Positions 35,115-47,026 of a DNA stretch of 64,000 nt are shown here, one piece after another (the first letter of the stretch is position 1; each line of letters opens with the position of its first letter). The DNA is from Cliona cf. orientalis. Lineage: Eukaryota > Porifera > Demospongiae > Clionaida > Clionaidae. Both the position numbers and the translations under genes were made by a program. The DNA is taken from contig OZ005690.1 in NCBI GenBank assembly GCA_963930775.1, forward strand, positions 8,478,225 to 8,542,224. Direction: 5' to 3'. The notes below the pieces were generated by a model, which saw nothing but the letters and a program-made list of their open reading frames with translations, searched no databases and had not been told where the DNA came from.

Positions 35115-35505
35115 TAGAATTGAAAAAAAAGCCACGATCGTCAAAAGCTCGCTGGTGGACTGAGGGGCGGGATTGATGCAACCGGGCATATGCGCATGCG
35201 CTGAGGGTTATGGACGTACATACCGTATTATAGTGCGCAACCTATTTATACGTTAAGTCATGCAATCGCTAGCTCGAGCAAAGTCAAGAAGCTTAGAGTC
35301 GGCAAATGACGCCAAAACTGGCGAACAAAGCGTTTTCGGAGAAATCCACACAAATCATGAACTGGGAACACCATAAGGAACCTTGCAACACCGCAAATTG
35401 GACTCGCAAACGAGGTATGTAGCAGCTAGCGCGGTAACAGACAGACAGAAGGACAGACAGACAAACCAACTACCGTAACCCTCGCGCATGCGCCGAGGGT
35501 TAATG
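35115..35505. repeat. Dispersed repeat ending in GCGCATGCGC hairpin, second copy
   Basis: Same layout as 10240-10570: GCGCATGCGC near the left (35190-35205), ACAGACAGACAAACC (about 35455) and a terminal palindrome CCCTCGCGCATGCGCCGAGGG. Longer than the first copy, and the middles differ. Confidence 0.55.
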
Positions 35506-35651
35506 AGCGTTCAAAATGTGGTCATATACCATACTGTTCACATCTCAATGATACAAAGAAACCAATATGTGATCAAGAAAATAATTAGACAGTGACTTAA
35601 CAATAGTTTGTAATAATCATTGTTACTTACTAATAATGTATTTCTAATTAA

Positions 35652-36308
35652 TTAGCTACTTAAGTGTGTATATTGTTTCCCATTCATCCTCACTAACTTG
35701 AAAATAAGCATGTGTCCCACATTACACACTTCTTTTCCACTGGGAGTGTATTCTTCTACATCTCTTCGCTTGTGAAGGTAGTAGCGGACTGTCTCCAGAT
35801 TGACGTATCAAAAGATAAGTCGGTCATTCAATCCTCTCATGTGCCACCGAATACCTAGCAAGGGAGTGAGTGATGTATATGATGAAATTCCATATACAGT
35901 GGCACCACGTACACCACCAGCCACCAAATGCCCAGCTTGCTTTAATCCCCCCTCGAAGAGGAGCCTGTCAAATGGTAGTTCAATTCGAACCTCAGGATCT
36001 TGTCGGTGCTTTGAATCTAAAGCCATCTTAATTTGGATAGCTAGCTCACGATGCAACTCGAATGGCTGGTAGATATCCTTCTCAGGTACAGGAGATGAAT
36101 CAACAATCTCAGATTTGTCTTTCCATTCATCATACTTGTCATCATAGCCCTCATAATGCACTTTAACTCCCTCTCCATCCTCTTCAACTATTGTTATTGC
36201 ATAGAGTTTGCTGGTGTTATTGGAGCGAACTGGGCAAGGTAGAATAACATTGTTTAGTTCCTGGTAGTTAGTTTTCTCCTTCTTTCTCAGGTTGTAGTGA
36301 CTTGCCAT
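35652..36308 (-). CDS. Chromo-barrel-like protein with in-frame stop
   Basis: From the ATG at 36308 the frame reads MASHYNLRKKEKTNYQELNN, then a chromo-barrel/Tudor-knot-like core (about residues 45-70: AITIVEEDGEGVKVHYEGYDDKYDEWKD), and a region ending GGVRGATVYGIS...LNDRLIF at a TGA (35808-35810). The same frame then stays open for about 51 more codons (YVNLETVRYYLHKRRDVEEYTP...) to TAA at 35652. The aromatic/acidic core pattern is typical of domains that bind chromatin or protein tails, so a nuclear role is inferred. The TGA may be a true disabling change, a polymorphism or a base error. The codons after it look like real protein, which favours a recent lesion. A dispersed repeat block lies just upstream (36582 on). 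Confidence 0.6.
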
Positions 36309-36581
36309 GATGAACAGCTAGTAGCACCTTCAGATGTAAGTATGAAAGCTAGTATTGCTACCGCTATATTTATACACATCCCATACCTATCAACCGCTGT
36401 CAATAGGGACAGAGGTCAGTTAGTACGCGTGCGCATGCACTGCAAAAGGTGGGTGGGGCTGCACGAATTAATTGCGCTTGCAGGCGCGATATTCACACTT
36501 ATAGGTGCCATTCACACTACTCGTAGGCAGTTAACAGGTATGATTGGATATGTCCGTTTTAGGGTAATATTTCTTCATATG

Positions 36582-37634
36582 AGAAACAGCGCAATAATTA
36601 CGTAACATTAACGTAAGTACATACGCACCTTGTACCTTGTACGCATGCGTTCAATATGCACGCGATATGCGATGGTACAGAAACGCAGGCAGAATGGTAC
36701 GCTGCGTTGCTTCCATTGAAAACTAGGGTAGTACAAGAACGAAACGGGAACTTTTTATTGAAAGCTACTGTAGGACATATACATGATCCCTTACTACTAC
36801 ACTATTCTAATTCAAAGAATCCAGGGAGAGGAAACTCAGATCAGGGGTGGGAAATGCCTGTGCTCCCCACCCTCTAATGAATCCCTAATATGGATGCTAT
36901 CTCCACTTCCAGACTAGTATTGATTTATCTCTATTTTCGAGGAATTTTGCTCCCAAGGCATTCCTGTAAATGAACAGTATAGCTTTTCTACTCTACACCA
37001 GTGGTGTGTTGCACAATGCATATTCTCACGGGCTTAGTACATAAACACATGCTGCTTTAATTACCGTATAGCGGGAAACTTTCGAGGGAGAAAACTTTCA
37101 CGAATTTCGCGATTTTTCAGCCATCCGCGAAGTTTTCTCCACGAAATTCTAGGCATGTCACGCCCATTATGCAACCAGTTTTAACATTCCGCGAAAGTTT
37201 TCTCCGCGAAATGCTCCTTTCCTACCGATCCGCGAAAGTTTTCTCCCTCGAAAATTTCCCGCTATACGGTATACTTCCTATGCTCATCCTAAGCCATTCA
37301 TAAGCACATTCAAGAATGTACACTTGATGCTTTTTTCACACCTTGCAACTATTCTTCAATGTATGCAGCCACTAAATTAAAGCACATACTATATATCCTT
37401 AACAAAACACTGGGGCGCTTATTTACATGCAGCGGTTTTGACATGGTGTCAAAATGAGGCAGGCGTTCATTCAGACCAGCATTTATAAACAAATTAATGA
37501 GAATACGCTATATAAAATGATAGTGCAAAATAATTGGCGGATATCAGTCAATTTCCATGCACTTATCACTCACTTCTTCTTGTGGTCGGTAATCATGTTC
37601 TAGCATATAAACTACAGCTACAGCAACAATGCAG
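36582..37634 (+). repeat. Dispersed repeat block, copy 2
   Basis: Second copy of 24395-25252. The 73-codon frame is kept (36656-36877) with about nine residue differences and no stop. A 206-bp MITE at 37064-37269 splits the copy. After it, both copies share the segments with ACACTGGGGCGCTTATTTAC and the end near ATAAACTACAGCTACAGC. Confidence 0.8.
37064..37269. mobile_element. 206-bp TIR MITE, CCGTA ends
   Basis: Starts CCGTATAGCGGGAAACTTTC and ends with the inverse; TA on each side. The block copy at 24.9 kb lacks it, giving an approximate empty site. Internal repeats of CGCGAAAGTTTTCTCC. Confidence 0.88.
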
Positions 37635-37959
37635 TGTGGTATTGCAGCTGCAGTACTCAAGCTACCGTATTGCCTGCATATACCTCTGGGTTATACAAAC
37701 AAACCAAAGAGGTGTAAGGGGTGGTAGTTCTCAAGTGTTTGTCATGTCCTAACTTTGTGGATACTCACCACAGCCACATTTACAGTTTGAATATTACAGA
37801 CCACTCGTCTGAGTCACTACACTATGCACTATTATAGTACCACAAGGCTGTAGCAACTGTATAAACCCGATGGGCCATAGCCAGACATGTATATAAAAAT
37901 ATCCGACCAACTCTGGCTTTGGTTGGCCATCACGACCAGCCAGATTTCAATCCTTATTT

Positions 37960-38620
37960 GTGACCGTATTTGGGAAAACCCTCCGTATGGGATCCGCACG
38001 CAATTCGCGCAATGCGCGTTTTTAGTAGCTCTGGTCGAAATTTGTCAAAGTCCAGATTTTGTCACATACATGTCGAACAACCCTTCTTCCAACTGTTGCC
38101 GTCTTCTACGGAGGCTAGTCGTGCTATACGAAGGCGAAATAAGCCTTCATTTTGACCCACCTAGTTGGCACAGCTGCCGTACACGGAGCCCATTGCTATG
38201 GGCAGTAATTAGAATTCTCCACCTAGATACAGCTAGATTCATCGATCTACTGTACGTTCGCTCACCTTTTTAGCTTCTTGGGCATCTAAGAACAATCGGC
38301 TGTTGTTGTCAACAACAAAATTCAACTCTTGCTCGATCTTTATATTCATTTCGAACGGCTCCGCCCAGGTCCATTTAATTGATTTCCGGGTTACGCGTAG
38401 TATGCGGAAACGCCATACGCGTGCATAGCAACGCCTTTAGACCGTAATTTCTCGATTATTGGGGGTGTGGCGCGATTGCAAACAAAGCGCTGTATCTCCA
38501 CAACCATGATCGGCCTAAGACTTGAACGCGGGTTAGCTCTATGGTAGAGCTTATCAACCATGCATCAAACTCAATTTTCTGAAAAAACCCCATACGGAGG
38601 ATTTTCCCAAATCCGGTCAC
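37960..38620. mobile_element. 661-bp TIR element, GTGACC ends
   Basis: Left end GTGACCGTATTTGGGAAAAC, right end inverse (TTTTCCCAAATCCGGTCAC), inner CCTCCGTATGG/CCATACGGAGG also paired. ATTT flanks both sides. No transposase; an internal palindrome lies near 38400-38430. Same end motif as the 1.9-kb elements. Confidence 0.75.
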
Positions 38621-38789
38621 ATTTGCACTCTGTATAACCAGTATCAGGTTTTTGTCTGGCCCAAAAATTTAGGGTGGGGGGGGGGGGGAATATGAGAGAA
38701 GTTGAAGTAATGGACCGCCTTGGCGGCCCAAGGGGAAGCTAAAGCATAAATTAATATTAATGAGGCACCTAAGTAATACTTCAACATAA

Positions 38790-39103
38790 TTAGTCTTGAT
38801 GTACAGACAACCAACCATGAGCAGCTGCTCCAAGTCCAGAATCACTCAGAGCTGTTTTCAACGACTCAAGAGTAGCGAAATCCGTACTTCCTCTGCTGTC
38901 CCCGGGAGCCCACTGCATCCATTCTTCCAACAGTGCTCCCAGTAACGAGATTGGTGCTCCTTCACTCAGGTTTGGACGAGCAGCAATGTTGGATAGCTCA
39001 CCCGGTAGAAATTCTAGATTGAATCCAATTTCTCTCCACTTGAAGGCATGCTTCTTAAGCTGTCGAAGCAAACATGGAATGTCCCTTTCAGTCAATCTTA
39101 GAC
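38790..39103 (-). CDS. Death-domain protein, last exon
   Basis: The exon starts after a TGCAG acceptor (39104-39108) and runs to TAA at 38790. It reads LRLTERDIPCLLRQLKKHAF KWREIG...GELSNIAARP...LLGALLEEWMQWAPGD...LKTAL, the helix pattern of a Death domain with the conserved Trp-Arg-Glu-Ile-Gly and the later Leu/Trp core. Death domains pair with each other in cytosolic signalling to apoptosis or NF-kB-type pathways. About 104 residues is a complete domain. The exon needs one base from upstream. Upstream exons are not secure; two tiny coding-like exons at 42739-42751 and 42459-42489 are candidates, but their phase does not join directly. Large TIR elements (39578-41465) would lie in its intron. 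It is not in reach of the NLR gene. Confidence 0.82.
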
Positions 39104-39577
39104 CTGCAGAATGAAGCAACAAAACTAAATATCAAACAATAAATACATCATTAAAGGAATTGTGATATAAATGCACACATAGCCTCAACCTCACAAACCA
39201 AGGGAAGGTCGACCTGGTCTTGATATCGTGTGCATGTGCATATACATGTATGTACACTGAAAATTTTTGAATGTCAGGTATGACTATGCTAGCTCACACA
39301 CATGAGTGTGGCCTAGCGTGAAGCACAAAATGTAAGGATTGCAAACACGGCATAGAAAAGAAGGGACAGTGGCCATATCCAGGCTGTGTAAACTCTGACA
39401 CGTGTTCGAGGTTGGATGGCAGTGTGTGCACGGTATACTGCGGTAGTTCGCAGCATTTTTTTTTATTTTTGTGTGGCATGATAGCGGATATGCACATACG
39501 TATGCGTATGTTGATGTTTACGAGGAGGTGGTACCGAAATTTTTACGTAATGCTACACAATACCACACAAATAATTT

Positions 39578-41465
39578 GTGACCCGCTATAGAAAAACATA
39601 CCACTCACATAAATTTTAAAAATCCGCGATTTTGGTATCATCACGTGCAGAATTTAGCATAGAATGCAACCGTCCGAGAAGCAGGTCCCAAATAGGCTCT
39701 GAGGCTGAGTTATGGCCTCTACAATGTATACCGGTAACCCGCATGCGACGTGCAATTTTTTTTTTGAGAAAAGGAGCATTGAAGCCGTACGTACAAAAAT
39801 AGCAATATTTCCGTATACTAATCCGCGTCACGTATGCAGTCGACCTTAGTAATGATTTTACCGGACACTCTGCTGTTCCAGGACGACAAAGAGAGTGACT
39901 GTCATCCTTCAGAGAGCTGGTAGGTGTACTGATGCATGCCATAGCTAGCTGTTTTTCTAGTTTTGTGAGGCGAGTGTGTACCGTAAATCGCGAATATTTC
40001 ATGTCTAAAATATTTCATGCGATAAATTTTCATGTTAAATAATTTTCGGACAAACAACCCTGTACCGCATTATCGTTAATATTGCGTATGTATTTTCGTG
40101 CGTTTAATTTTCGCACAAGCCAGGCTGTCCGAAAATATTTTAACAACGAAATATTCGCTATTTACGGTATAAAGGCCACGAGTTGGGCTGTTGCTAACAA
40201 ATCAATCAAATTCTTAGTTTTATCTCTAGTACTGTACTATACAGCACGTTCACTGCATCAACACAGTTACTCCAGCATGTAACTATACTATACTTTATTG
40301 TACTTTGAAGCTGTGATTCTTATGAACATCATGTATACATTGTACATGTCATGCACTTGCACACTCTCTTACCCACACTCACATGCAGCTAGAGAGATGC
40401 TGAATAACTCTACCTTGTTCTGCTGGTCTTCTATAACCTTTGTGTAGCTTAGTTAAGCTATGTTGATGTTTTTATGAATGTTTTGTGCATGCACATACAT
40501 CGAATAAATCAATCAAGTGCATGGGTGGGGTCGATAGGTTGGGCTACTTGTACATAGTTGCCAACTTCTGAGATAAGAATGTATAATATGTAGGAACACT
40601 ATCAGCGATTAGCACCCGCAAAAAATTTTGAGGCCAGCCCACTTTTGGTTAGCACACCCATTTTCCCGTTAGCCACACCTTCACCAAATTTAATAATAAT
40701 AAATAATTATTTTGATAAGTGAGTACAAAGTATAACTGTCAATGTAGCTTAAATAAAGTGAGTCCAGTTCATTAACGCTCGGCGCAAGTGTACGACGGTT
40801 ATACAGTACTCACTCCGTGTGTCTGTTAAGAGTCTACTAGCTTCATTTCAAGTTTATATGACAAATCAAACATATATACCTGTTTTTTGCCGAATTTTCT
40901 AGGTTTCCAATTTGCAAATTTCGATAAAAAGCTTTTTTCGAAAGATACAGCTCTTTTCACCATTATTAAATTTTGTAGTCTCCAGCCCATGAATGGTGTA
41001 TAAACAGCTCTGTACACTACTGATGTCATGAGCGGTCCTTGGCGATCTTCGAGGCGACACGCACAAGAAGAGCTGTCTACTATTGGGACAGAGATTAACG
41101 TGTCAGGACTGTCCTGCCAGAATCGGGACGGTTGGCAACCATGCCTGTAGAATATGGTCCGTGGCCATCAATGTATGCAAGTGGACATCAAAGACAACTA
41201 TCACTAATGCTCCTATAGTGACGGCGGTCCCCTCCAACGAGTTCATGGACTCATAATTAATAACTGGTAGTTTTATTCAATGTACAATAATGGCTAGCAT
41301 GCTCTCCCAGGAGTCGTCATGGAGATAATCAGATCGTTGTAACCTGCGAACGGTAGAAGCTCCGTTCACGGCAACAGGGAGAACTTGACTGCTTCTTTTC
41401 AGAGTGTCCATTGAACGTCTATAGGACTTTTAGCACGAGTGGTATGTTTTATCATAGTGGGTCAT
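39578..41465. mobile_element. 1.89-kb non-autonomous TIR element, GTGACCC ends
   Basis: Left end GTGACCCGCTATAGAAAAAC, right end inverse (GGTATGTTTTATCATAGTGGGTCAT); ATTT on both sides. Internal similarity to 11183-13043 just inside the left end (GAGTTATGGC and CAATTTTTTTTTTGAGAAA-type segments). No transposase. It carries its own nested MITE at 39981-40167. Confidence 0.75.
39981..40167. mobile_element. 187-bp TIR MITE, CCGTA ends, nested
   Basis: CCGTAAATCGCGAATATTTC at the left, inverted at the right (GAAATATTCGCTATTTACGG); TA flanks both sides. Nested inside the 1.89-kb element. Confidence 0.85.
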
Positions 41466-42420
41466 ATTTAACACATGCGCATGCAGTCAGTACCAGGCTC
41501 TCTTTCTCCTCCCCCTCCCAAGAGCCTGGGTACAAGGCTAAGAAAGGAGAAAACACGACTTTTGGTACCATTGGGTTTGGTTTGTAAACGACTCTTTCTG
41601 TGTGTATCAATAGGCCGATGAGAAACAAGTAATTAAGTTTATATGATCTCAATTATGCATGGTGTTTTTTAAGTGGTGTTCTTTAATAAGCACATGCTTG
41701 CTACCGAGGAAGCTGTGGCTGGTACCTGGTGGTTAGGCCATGCAAAGTTAATCTTCTGTTTCCTGTCCCCGCCCACACGTACATCAAACCCCCTGTGTGT
41801 ATTTTTGATATTCAGATTTCGGCTGGATGACGTCATCAAGCCATAACTAATTAACCATTCTGGGGGTGTGGTCTCGTCGTTAGTCGCTCGAGGCCGGCCC
41901 GAGTGGATGCTCTACAAATCTAGAAAATCGATTGAATGTTCAACAATATTGGTCAGCAAAGATCATCAGTAACTGCTGTGATACTATAAATGGAGCAGAT
42001 ATAGAGCTAATCTGCCGTTTCAGCTTGTTAGCAATTAATGGGAGTGTGGCTAGGGGGTGTGGTATCAAATATCAAAATCATCCATGTCCCTTATGTGTTT
42101 TGGAGTATCCTATAGGACGAGAAACAGAATATTTAATTTAGCTACTTTAATGGCATGCCCCCTCACCCCACCTGGACCTCCTATTTTGGGGAAGTCCCGA
42201 CCAGAAAGCACATTACCACTTTGAATGGCCTTATCCTCCAATAGACCCATTGCATGTACAAGAAAAATCCGTAAAACTCCGTAAATTGTGCTCCAACGGC
42301 TGCCATTTTGGAGTACAAGCGTCTATGTAAACTTGTACTAGCAAGCGCTAAATGGTGCTGTTGCTCTATCGATGTGCATGGACGCCCAACAACTAACTGA
42401 TATTTCGAAGCACGCTGTGG
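41466..42420. other. No gene seen
   Basis: Includes a short inverted pair AGGCTCTCTTTCTCC/GAGAAAGGAG-like near 41496-41550. A 69-codon frame at 41932 has no recognisable domain. Confidence 0.4.
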
Positions 42421-42458
42421 TTAGTCATACTGCAACCATGAGAAAAACGGATGCTTAC

Positions 42459-42751
42459 CTTCTTTGCAAATGAGCGGCAAAGGCAGCCTCTGTACATTTT
42501 CGCCATAGAAAACGGCTCCAGTTGTTCTCCAGGGCGGCCCACTGCACGCGCCTCGTGACGTCATGTGCAATAGGTCTATATGAAGGGACTGGAGGAAGTA
42601 GGGCCACTCTAAAGTGCATGCCTTGTTGACCGTTGAATCACAAGTGTGTAGAGACTGTCTATACATCTCTAATAACACAAATAATTAGTGCATACTAGAG
42701 AATCAAAAACTGCACTCTCAAAAAGTTCTACGAAATACCTTCTTCTGCCAT
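42459..42751 (-). CDS. Possible small 5' exons of a minus-strand gene
   Basis: ATG GCA GAA GAA G before GTATTT (42751-42739) and a 31-bp exon between CAG and GTAAGC (42489-42459) join in phase to give MAEEEAAFAAHLQRR. The two-exon match in phase is the only evidence. It may belong to the Death-domain gene downstream, but no direct in-phase join was found. Weak. Confidence 0.25.
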
Positions 42752-43049
42752 AGTACGTTCACTTTCTTGAATATCGCCAAGTTGAATAGAGTACAGAGAT
42801 GGCACTAGAAGGTAACTGAAATGGAGTACAAATTTATTTGCCGCAGGACTGAGCAGAAAGCAATATCATAGATCTACTGGTGGGCTTGCCATGTGTACCG
42901 GTATCAATGATAAAGAAATCCAATAGTCTACCATAGATATCTTACCTTTCAGAGACTCTCGAGGATCCGCTAGGGACAGTCCCCTTTCTGGTCATGTGAT
43001 CTTCATGTGATACCGGTGTAGTAGGGATATAGGCCCCCACCTTTTGCGG

Positions 43050-43112
43050 GCCCCCTTAGTCTCGTCCCCAGACCCCACCTCGAGGATGGGGTCTGGGGGA
43101 CGAGACTAGGGC
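43050..43112. repeat. Perfect-type hairpin
   Basis: GTCTCGTCCCCAGACCCCAC pairs with GTGGGGTCTGGGGGACGAGAC-type inverse around a CTCGAG centre. Resembles the remaining tips of a small foldback element. Confidence 0.6.
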
Positions 43113-43228
43113 CCCTCGGCCCCATGTATGCCTGTAGTGATACACGCCCCCCAGGACTCATATCGCTAGCGAAATCGTAGATATCCTAATTAGATTATCG
43201 GCGCGTGATTATGACGCAATCACACGCG

Positions 43229-43460
43229 CGCATCGGTATGGTGGGAGGGGCTGGGGGTTGGGAATGGTTAGCTGGGTTAGTCTCTGGTTTATCTATGAAA
43301 GGGGGTAAATAATGATTGGCAGCAGCGACAAGAGCGGTGGTGTAGTGGTTGGGGCTCTTGTGTGTGGAACAGAATGTAGCGGGTTCCAATCTCGCTTTAT
43401 GATGCTTTTATTTTTTTTTTCACTTGTTGAAATATTTCTAAGTTCTCGTAGGATGTCTGT
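43229..43460 (+). mobile_element. tRNA-like SINE core, second copy
   Basis: A box GGTGGTGTAGTGGTTGG (43334-43350) and B box GGGTTCCAATCTC (43380-43392), then a T run and AAATATTTCTAAGTTCTCG. The order GGTTAG, AAATGATTGGCAGCAGC, tRNA-like head, T run and CTAAGTT tail is the same as at 17.8 and 45.4 kb. Its outer arms were not identified. Confidence 0.6.
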
Positions 43461-44639
43461 ACATAACAGGGATGGACCTTCCAATTAGCGTATGATGTGG
43501 CGTCATTTCCCACGGATGCGGTAGTCTCGTCCGCCCCGAGTTTACGTGTACTAGTATGCATTTTCCGGTAACCATGCAGACGACCTTTTCCAACGCTACA
43601 GAGAGTTTTTGATGACGGTGTATCCATTGATTCTGGCATCTATTATTACAATCAGCACAGTGTCAGGCATACTTTTTAATTTTGCCAACAAACAGGCCTT
43701 ATATAAAGCTAGCCCTTGCATGGTATTACAGTGGTGGTGTAGTCTAGTGGTGGGGCCGCTGGGCTCTCGGTCACTCGAACCTGACTAGTGCTGTTATTTG
43801 CATTCCTTAATCTGAATGACAGTAGGCTGCAAGAACTTGAAATGTTGTTAGGATTCAAATTTACCATTATGGATAGCTTATCATAGCTTGGTGTCAAAGA
43901 ATTGAAGAGAAGAGTGCCAATTAAGGCTTAGACCTAGACAGGTTTATAGCTATAGCTAGCTACATGTAGCTAATTTCCTTCACATTTTCTTTTCCCATGC
44001 ATGCATTGTTCTAGCTAAAGGGCTGTCTACAATTCGGTGGAGTGGACTGGTGGACTAGCTGGACTAGTGGACTGGACTACTACTGGTAAACGGAAGCTGC
44101 AAGCAAGCTTTTATCAGTCCTCACTATAGGGACCTATATTAATATTATTATTGTAGACAAAACTAGAATACAGGTACAAGTAATAGGGTGCAGCTATACA
44201 ATTATGACTGTCATGATCCACTTGGGTCTGCGTCAGTTTAATACTCATGCAGTTTTCATGGGTCAGATAGAAAGAAGATCAACATATTAATGATTATCCA
44301 TTATACATGGATTATTAGAGGAGTCCTAGCTTATTATGTTGTAAAGGTAGGTCCTACCTATCACATATATGAAGTGATGAATTTCAAAAGTTCTCTTCCT
44401 TGACATCTTCACTTAGCTAACTATATAGTTAAGAAACAAACATTAACTCTTCCTCAGGGCGAATAATAGGACCTGTGAATATCTAGAACCAAACGCTATG
44501 TATGATAATAATATTATTATTCTCTTGACTATCACGATATAAACAAAGATAGTCTCAATAATAACAGCACAGTGATACTTGAAAATTGTTCTAGTAGCCC
44601 AGCTGCAGGTGCCATCCCATACGGAAACGACAAGGTTTT
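43461..44639. other. No gene seen
   Basis: AT-rich with a short GTGGACT-type tandem at about 44037-44075. No supported coding or RNA gene. Confidence 0.4.
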
Positions 44640-45205
44640 TACCAAGTTAACATGTAGGTTGTAAATATGTTGTTACTGGGTTGTTGTAAGGTTGCAAAGA
44701 GATTGTAAGAACATGGAATCGAAACTAGGTTGTAATAATGTTGCAATATTGATATCAGTGGAGTAGGAAGCAATCGCATGCATAGAATACACTACTGGAA
44801 GCTGTTTGTTTGAGAATTGTTGAAAATGTATTTGAAATATGTGTGATGCAGTAATCCAATATGTGAAAAGTACTTGTATTCTGGTCTAGCCCATGAGAAT
44901 GATTTCACGTAGTATGTGAATAATACTTGAAATGCATTAGACAGAATTCAAGCATGTTTGAAAAATGTTGGAGTTAAATATACTTACTTGAAAACTGTTT
45001 GAATAAAATTGCATGTTTTCAAACAGTATTGAAAAATTGTGTGAAATAAAGCATGTATCAATTTTATGCTTAAGTATTTGAATCCCAAAGTTTGAAAACT
45101 GTTTGAATAAAATTGCATGTTTTCAACCAGTGTTGAAAAATTGTATGAAATAAAGCATGCTTCAATTTTATGCTTGAAAAGTATTTGAAGTCCCAAAGTT
45201 AATTT
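44640..45205. repeat. Repeat-rich segment with ~101-bp tandem pair
   Basis: A unit starting TTGAAAACTGTTTGAATAAA occurs at 44988 and 45091. Earlier, GTTGTAA-type motifs recur. Segments like ACTACTGGAAG...TATTTGAAATATG recur in inverted form at about 55480-55520, so this is a dispersed family. Confidence 0.65.
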
Positions 45206-45299
45206 AGGGCGTGGCTGCGTTAGCGGGAGATCGAGAGGGCGTGCGCGTGCACGTATTAGATCACGTGCGTTGAACTTAGTTCAAATTTTTATGAATCCC

Positions 45300-45641
45300 G
45301 TTATGTACCCGAAACCCGCGCGCTCCGCGCGCCATAGGCGCACGGCCCAGCCCCCGTAGGGGGCTGGGCTAAATCATACAGTATTATAATATGAACGCTA
45401 AGGCTAGGTAGGGTTTGGTTTAGGGTAGTGTTTGACACACAAGGGTTAGTACTACTATTGTCTATAAAGTCGTGACAAAAGAGCAACTGGCAGCGGCGTT
45501 CACGGTGGTGTAGTGGCTAAGGGTCTGGTGTATGGATCCGTGGACCCCAGTTCGATCCTCGCTCCATTTATTGATTTCCTTTTTTTTTCCCTTATACTCT
45601 GGAAATTTTCTAAGTTGGAAGCGGGTTTCGGGTATATAACG
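45300..45641 (+). mobile_element. Foldback-armed element with tRNA-like core, third copy
   Basis: Arms CGTTATGTACCCGAAACCCGC-type at the left and the inverse (GCGGGTTTCGGGTATATAACG) at the right. The core has A box GGTGGTGTAGTGGCTAAGG (about 45504-45522) and B box AGTTCGATCCT (about 45550). A hairpin GCCCAGCCCCCGTAGGGGGCTGGGC lies next to the left arm. The core is related to 17.8 and 43.3 kb, but the arms are a different sequence. Confidence 0.65.
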
Positions 45642-46374
45642 CCGCTCAATTTTTATGGAGCGCGAGCGCTTGCAGAGCTCAACTGGAGATCGCTGTACCG
45701 AGGGCTAGCTGTCAGCCTGTTGTAGTATGATGTCGATATTCGAGAGAGGATTATCCATTTCTACCCCTATCAACGTTCCTGCTATCGACCACTGTGTTAA
45801 AAAGACGCTTGATTCAACCTGAGAAAAAGAGTCGCGGCAGGTCCCATCGTTGATTGTTCGTATGACCATCGAGGCCTCCGGGGGACCTCCTGGATACTCT
45901 AGAGCTGTTGTGGACTATATTATTAAATTGTGAGTATACTGCAGTACTATTAATTTTATAACTTGGGGCACTGGGGGATAATAGGGGTTGAGAGAGCGTG
46001 TGGGGAGAGTGTAGACTGGTGCAGAAAGCAAGCTTAAGGTACCATTTAATTGCGTGGGCGTGAGCGTCAGGAATGGCTAATTCAATTAGCGAATCGTGAA
46101 GGGGCGTGGCCGAAGAGGCCATACGAGTGCTTTTGGCCGAAGGTGGGCGTGTCCAGAATCGGCCAGGGATGATTATGCGCGTGTAATTAGCGACCGGAAG
46201 TGGCCCCTGAAGAAAACACCGGTAATTGCCCACATCAAAGCAAGATCAAAGCATTCTTTCTTAACTATTAACCGCAACGACAAAAAAAAAAAAAAAAAAA
46301 AAAAAGCTTATTAGGCCTAATTAAGCATGTGGGCGTGTTCCTGGCACTGTGTGGAGTGTGTGCGTGTGCGTTAA

Positions 46375-46845
46375 CCCTTTCGGTCACAGAAAATTCATGA
46401 GCTCACCCAGCAGGCCTTCGTTAGGTACAGGGTCGACCAGGCTGCGGTTGTTGCCGGGAAACCGAACGAGCCACGCCCCAATTATCGATCTCTGCAAACG
46501 GTTGCTCAAGATGCAGCTCAAATGCAGCCCAGAGAGGGAATGCAAGCAAAGTAATCGAGTCATGAGACAATACTAACACATACATCGCCTACAACACCAC
46601 TCTTTTGCTTTTTTTTTTTTTTTTTTTTTTTTTAAAGTGATCAAAGCATAGATGAAAGCTTCTTCAAAGCAAAACCACTTTGACGTCATCACTTCAAAGT
46701 GCCGACGGGACCGCGACTATTGTGTGGGCCAGGTTTTCTTATCGGTAGCCTAACCGCCGCCAATGAATTATTCATATCTCTATTTAGCCGAAATACGGTC
46801 CATGCAAAATTGTTGTAAATTTACAACAATTTGTGACCGAAAGGG
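46375..46845. mobile_element. 471-bp TTAA-flanked MITE, left copy
   Basis: CCCTTTCGGTCACA at the left, TGTGACCGAAAGGG at the right, TTAA on both sides (46371-46374, 46846-46849). A 25-T tract sits in the middle. By eye it is identical to 50655-51123 except for T-tract length. Confidence 0.92.
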
Positions 46846-47026
46846 TTAAATTCCACTCCCTGCACATGTGTGGATGTGTTGTATACCTCATATACCATCA
46901 TAATTATTATTACATCAAGATAGATTAAAATAAAATCACACATTTTCCAGTCATATTAGAGTCATATTAGATAGTAATGCATGGACACTTGGTTGCTAAA
47001 AATATATTAATAATTACTAACAGTAA

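Noticed and set aside
43730-43800. Possible tRNA-like A box (GGTGGTGTAGTCTAGTGG)
   Set aside because: No B box in the right orientation follows, and no cloverleaf can be drawn.
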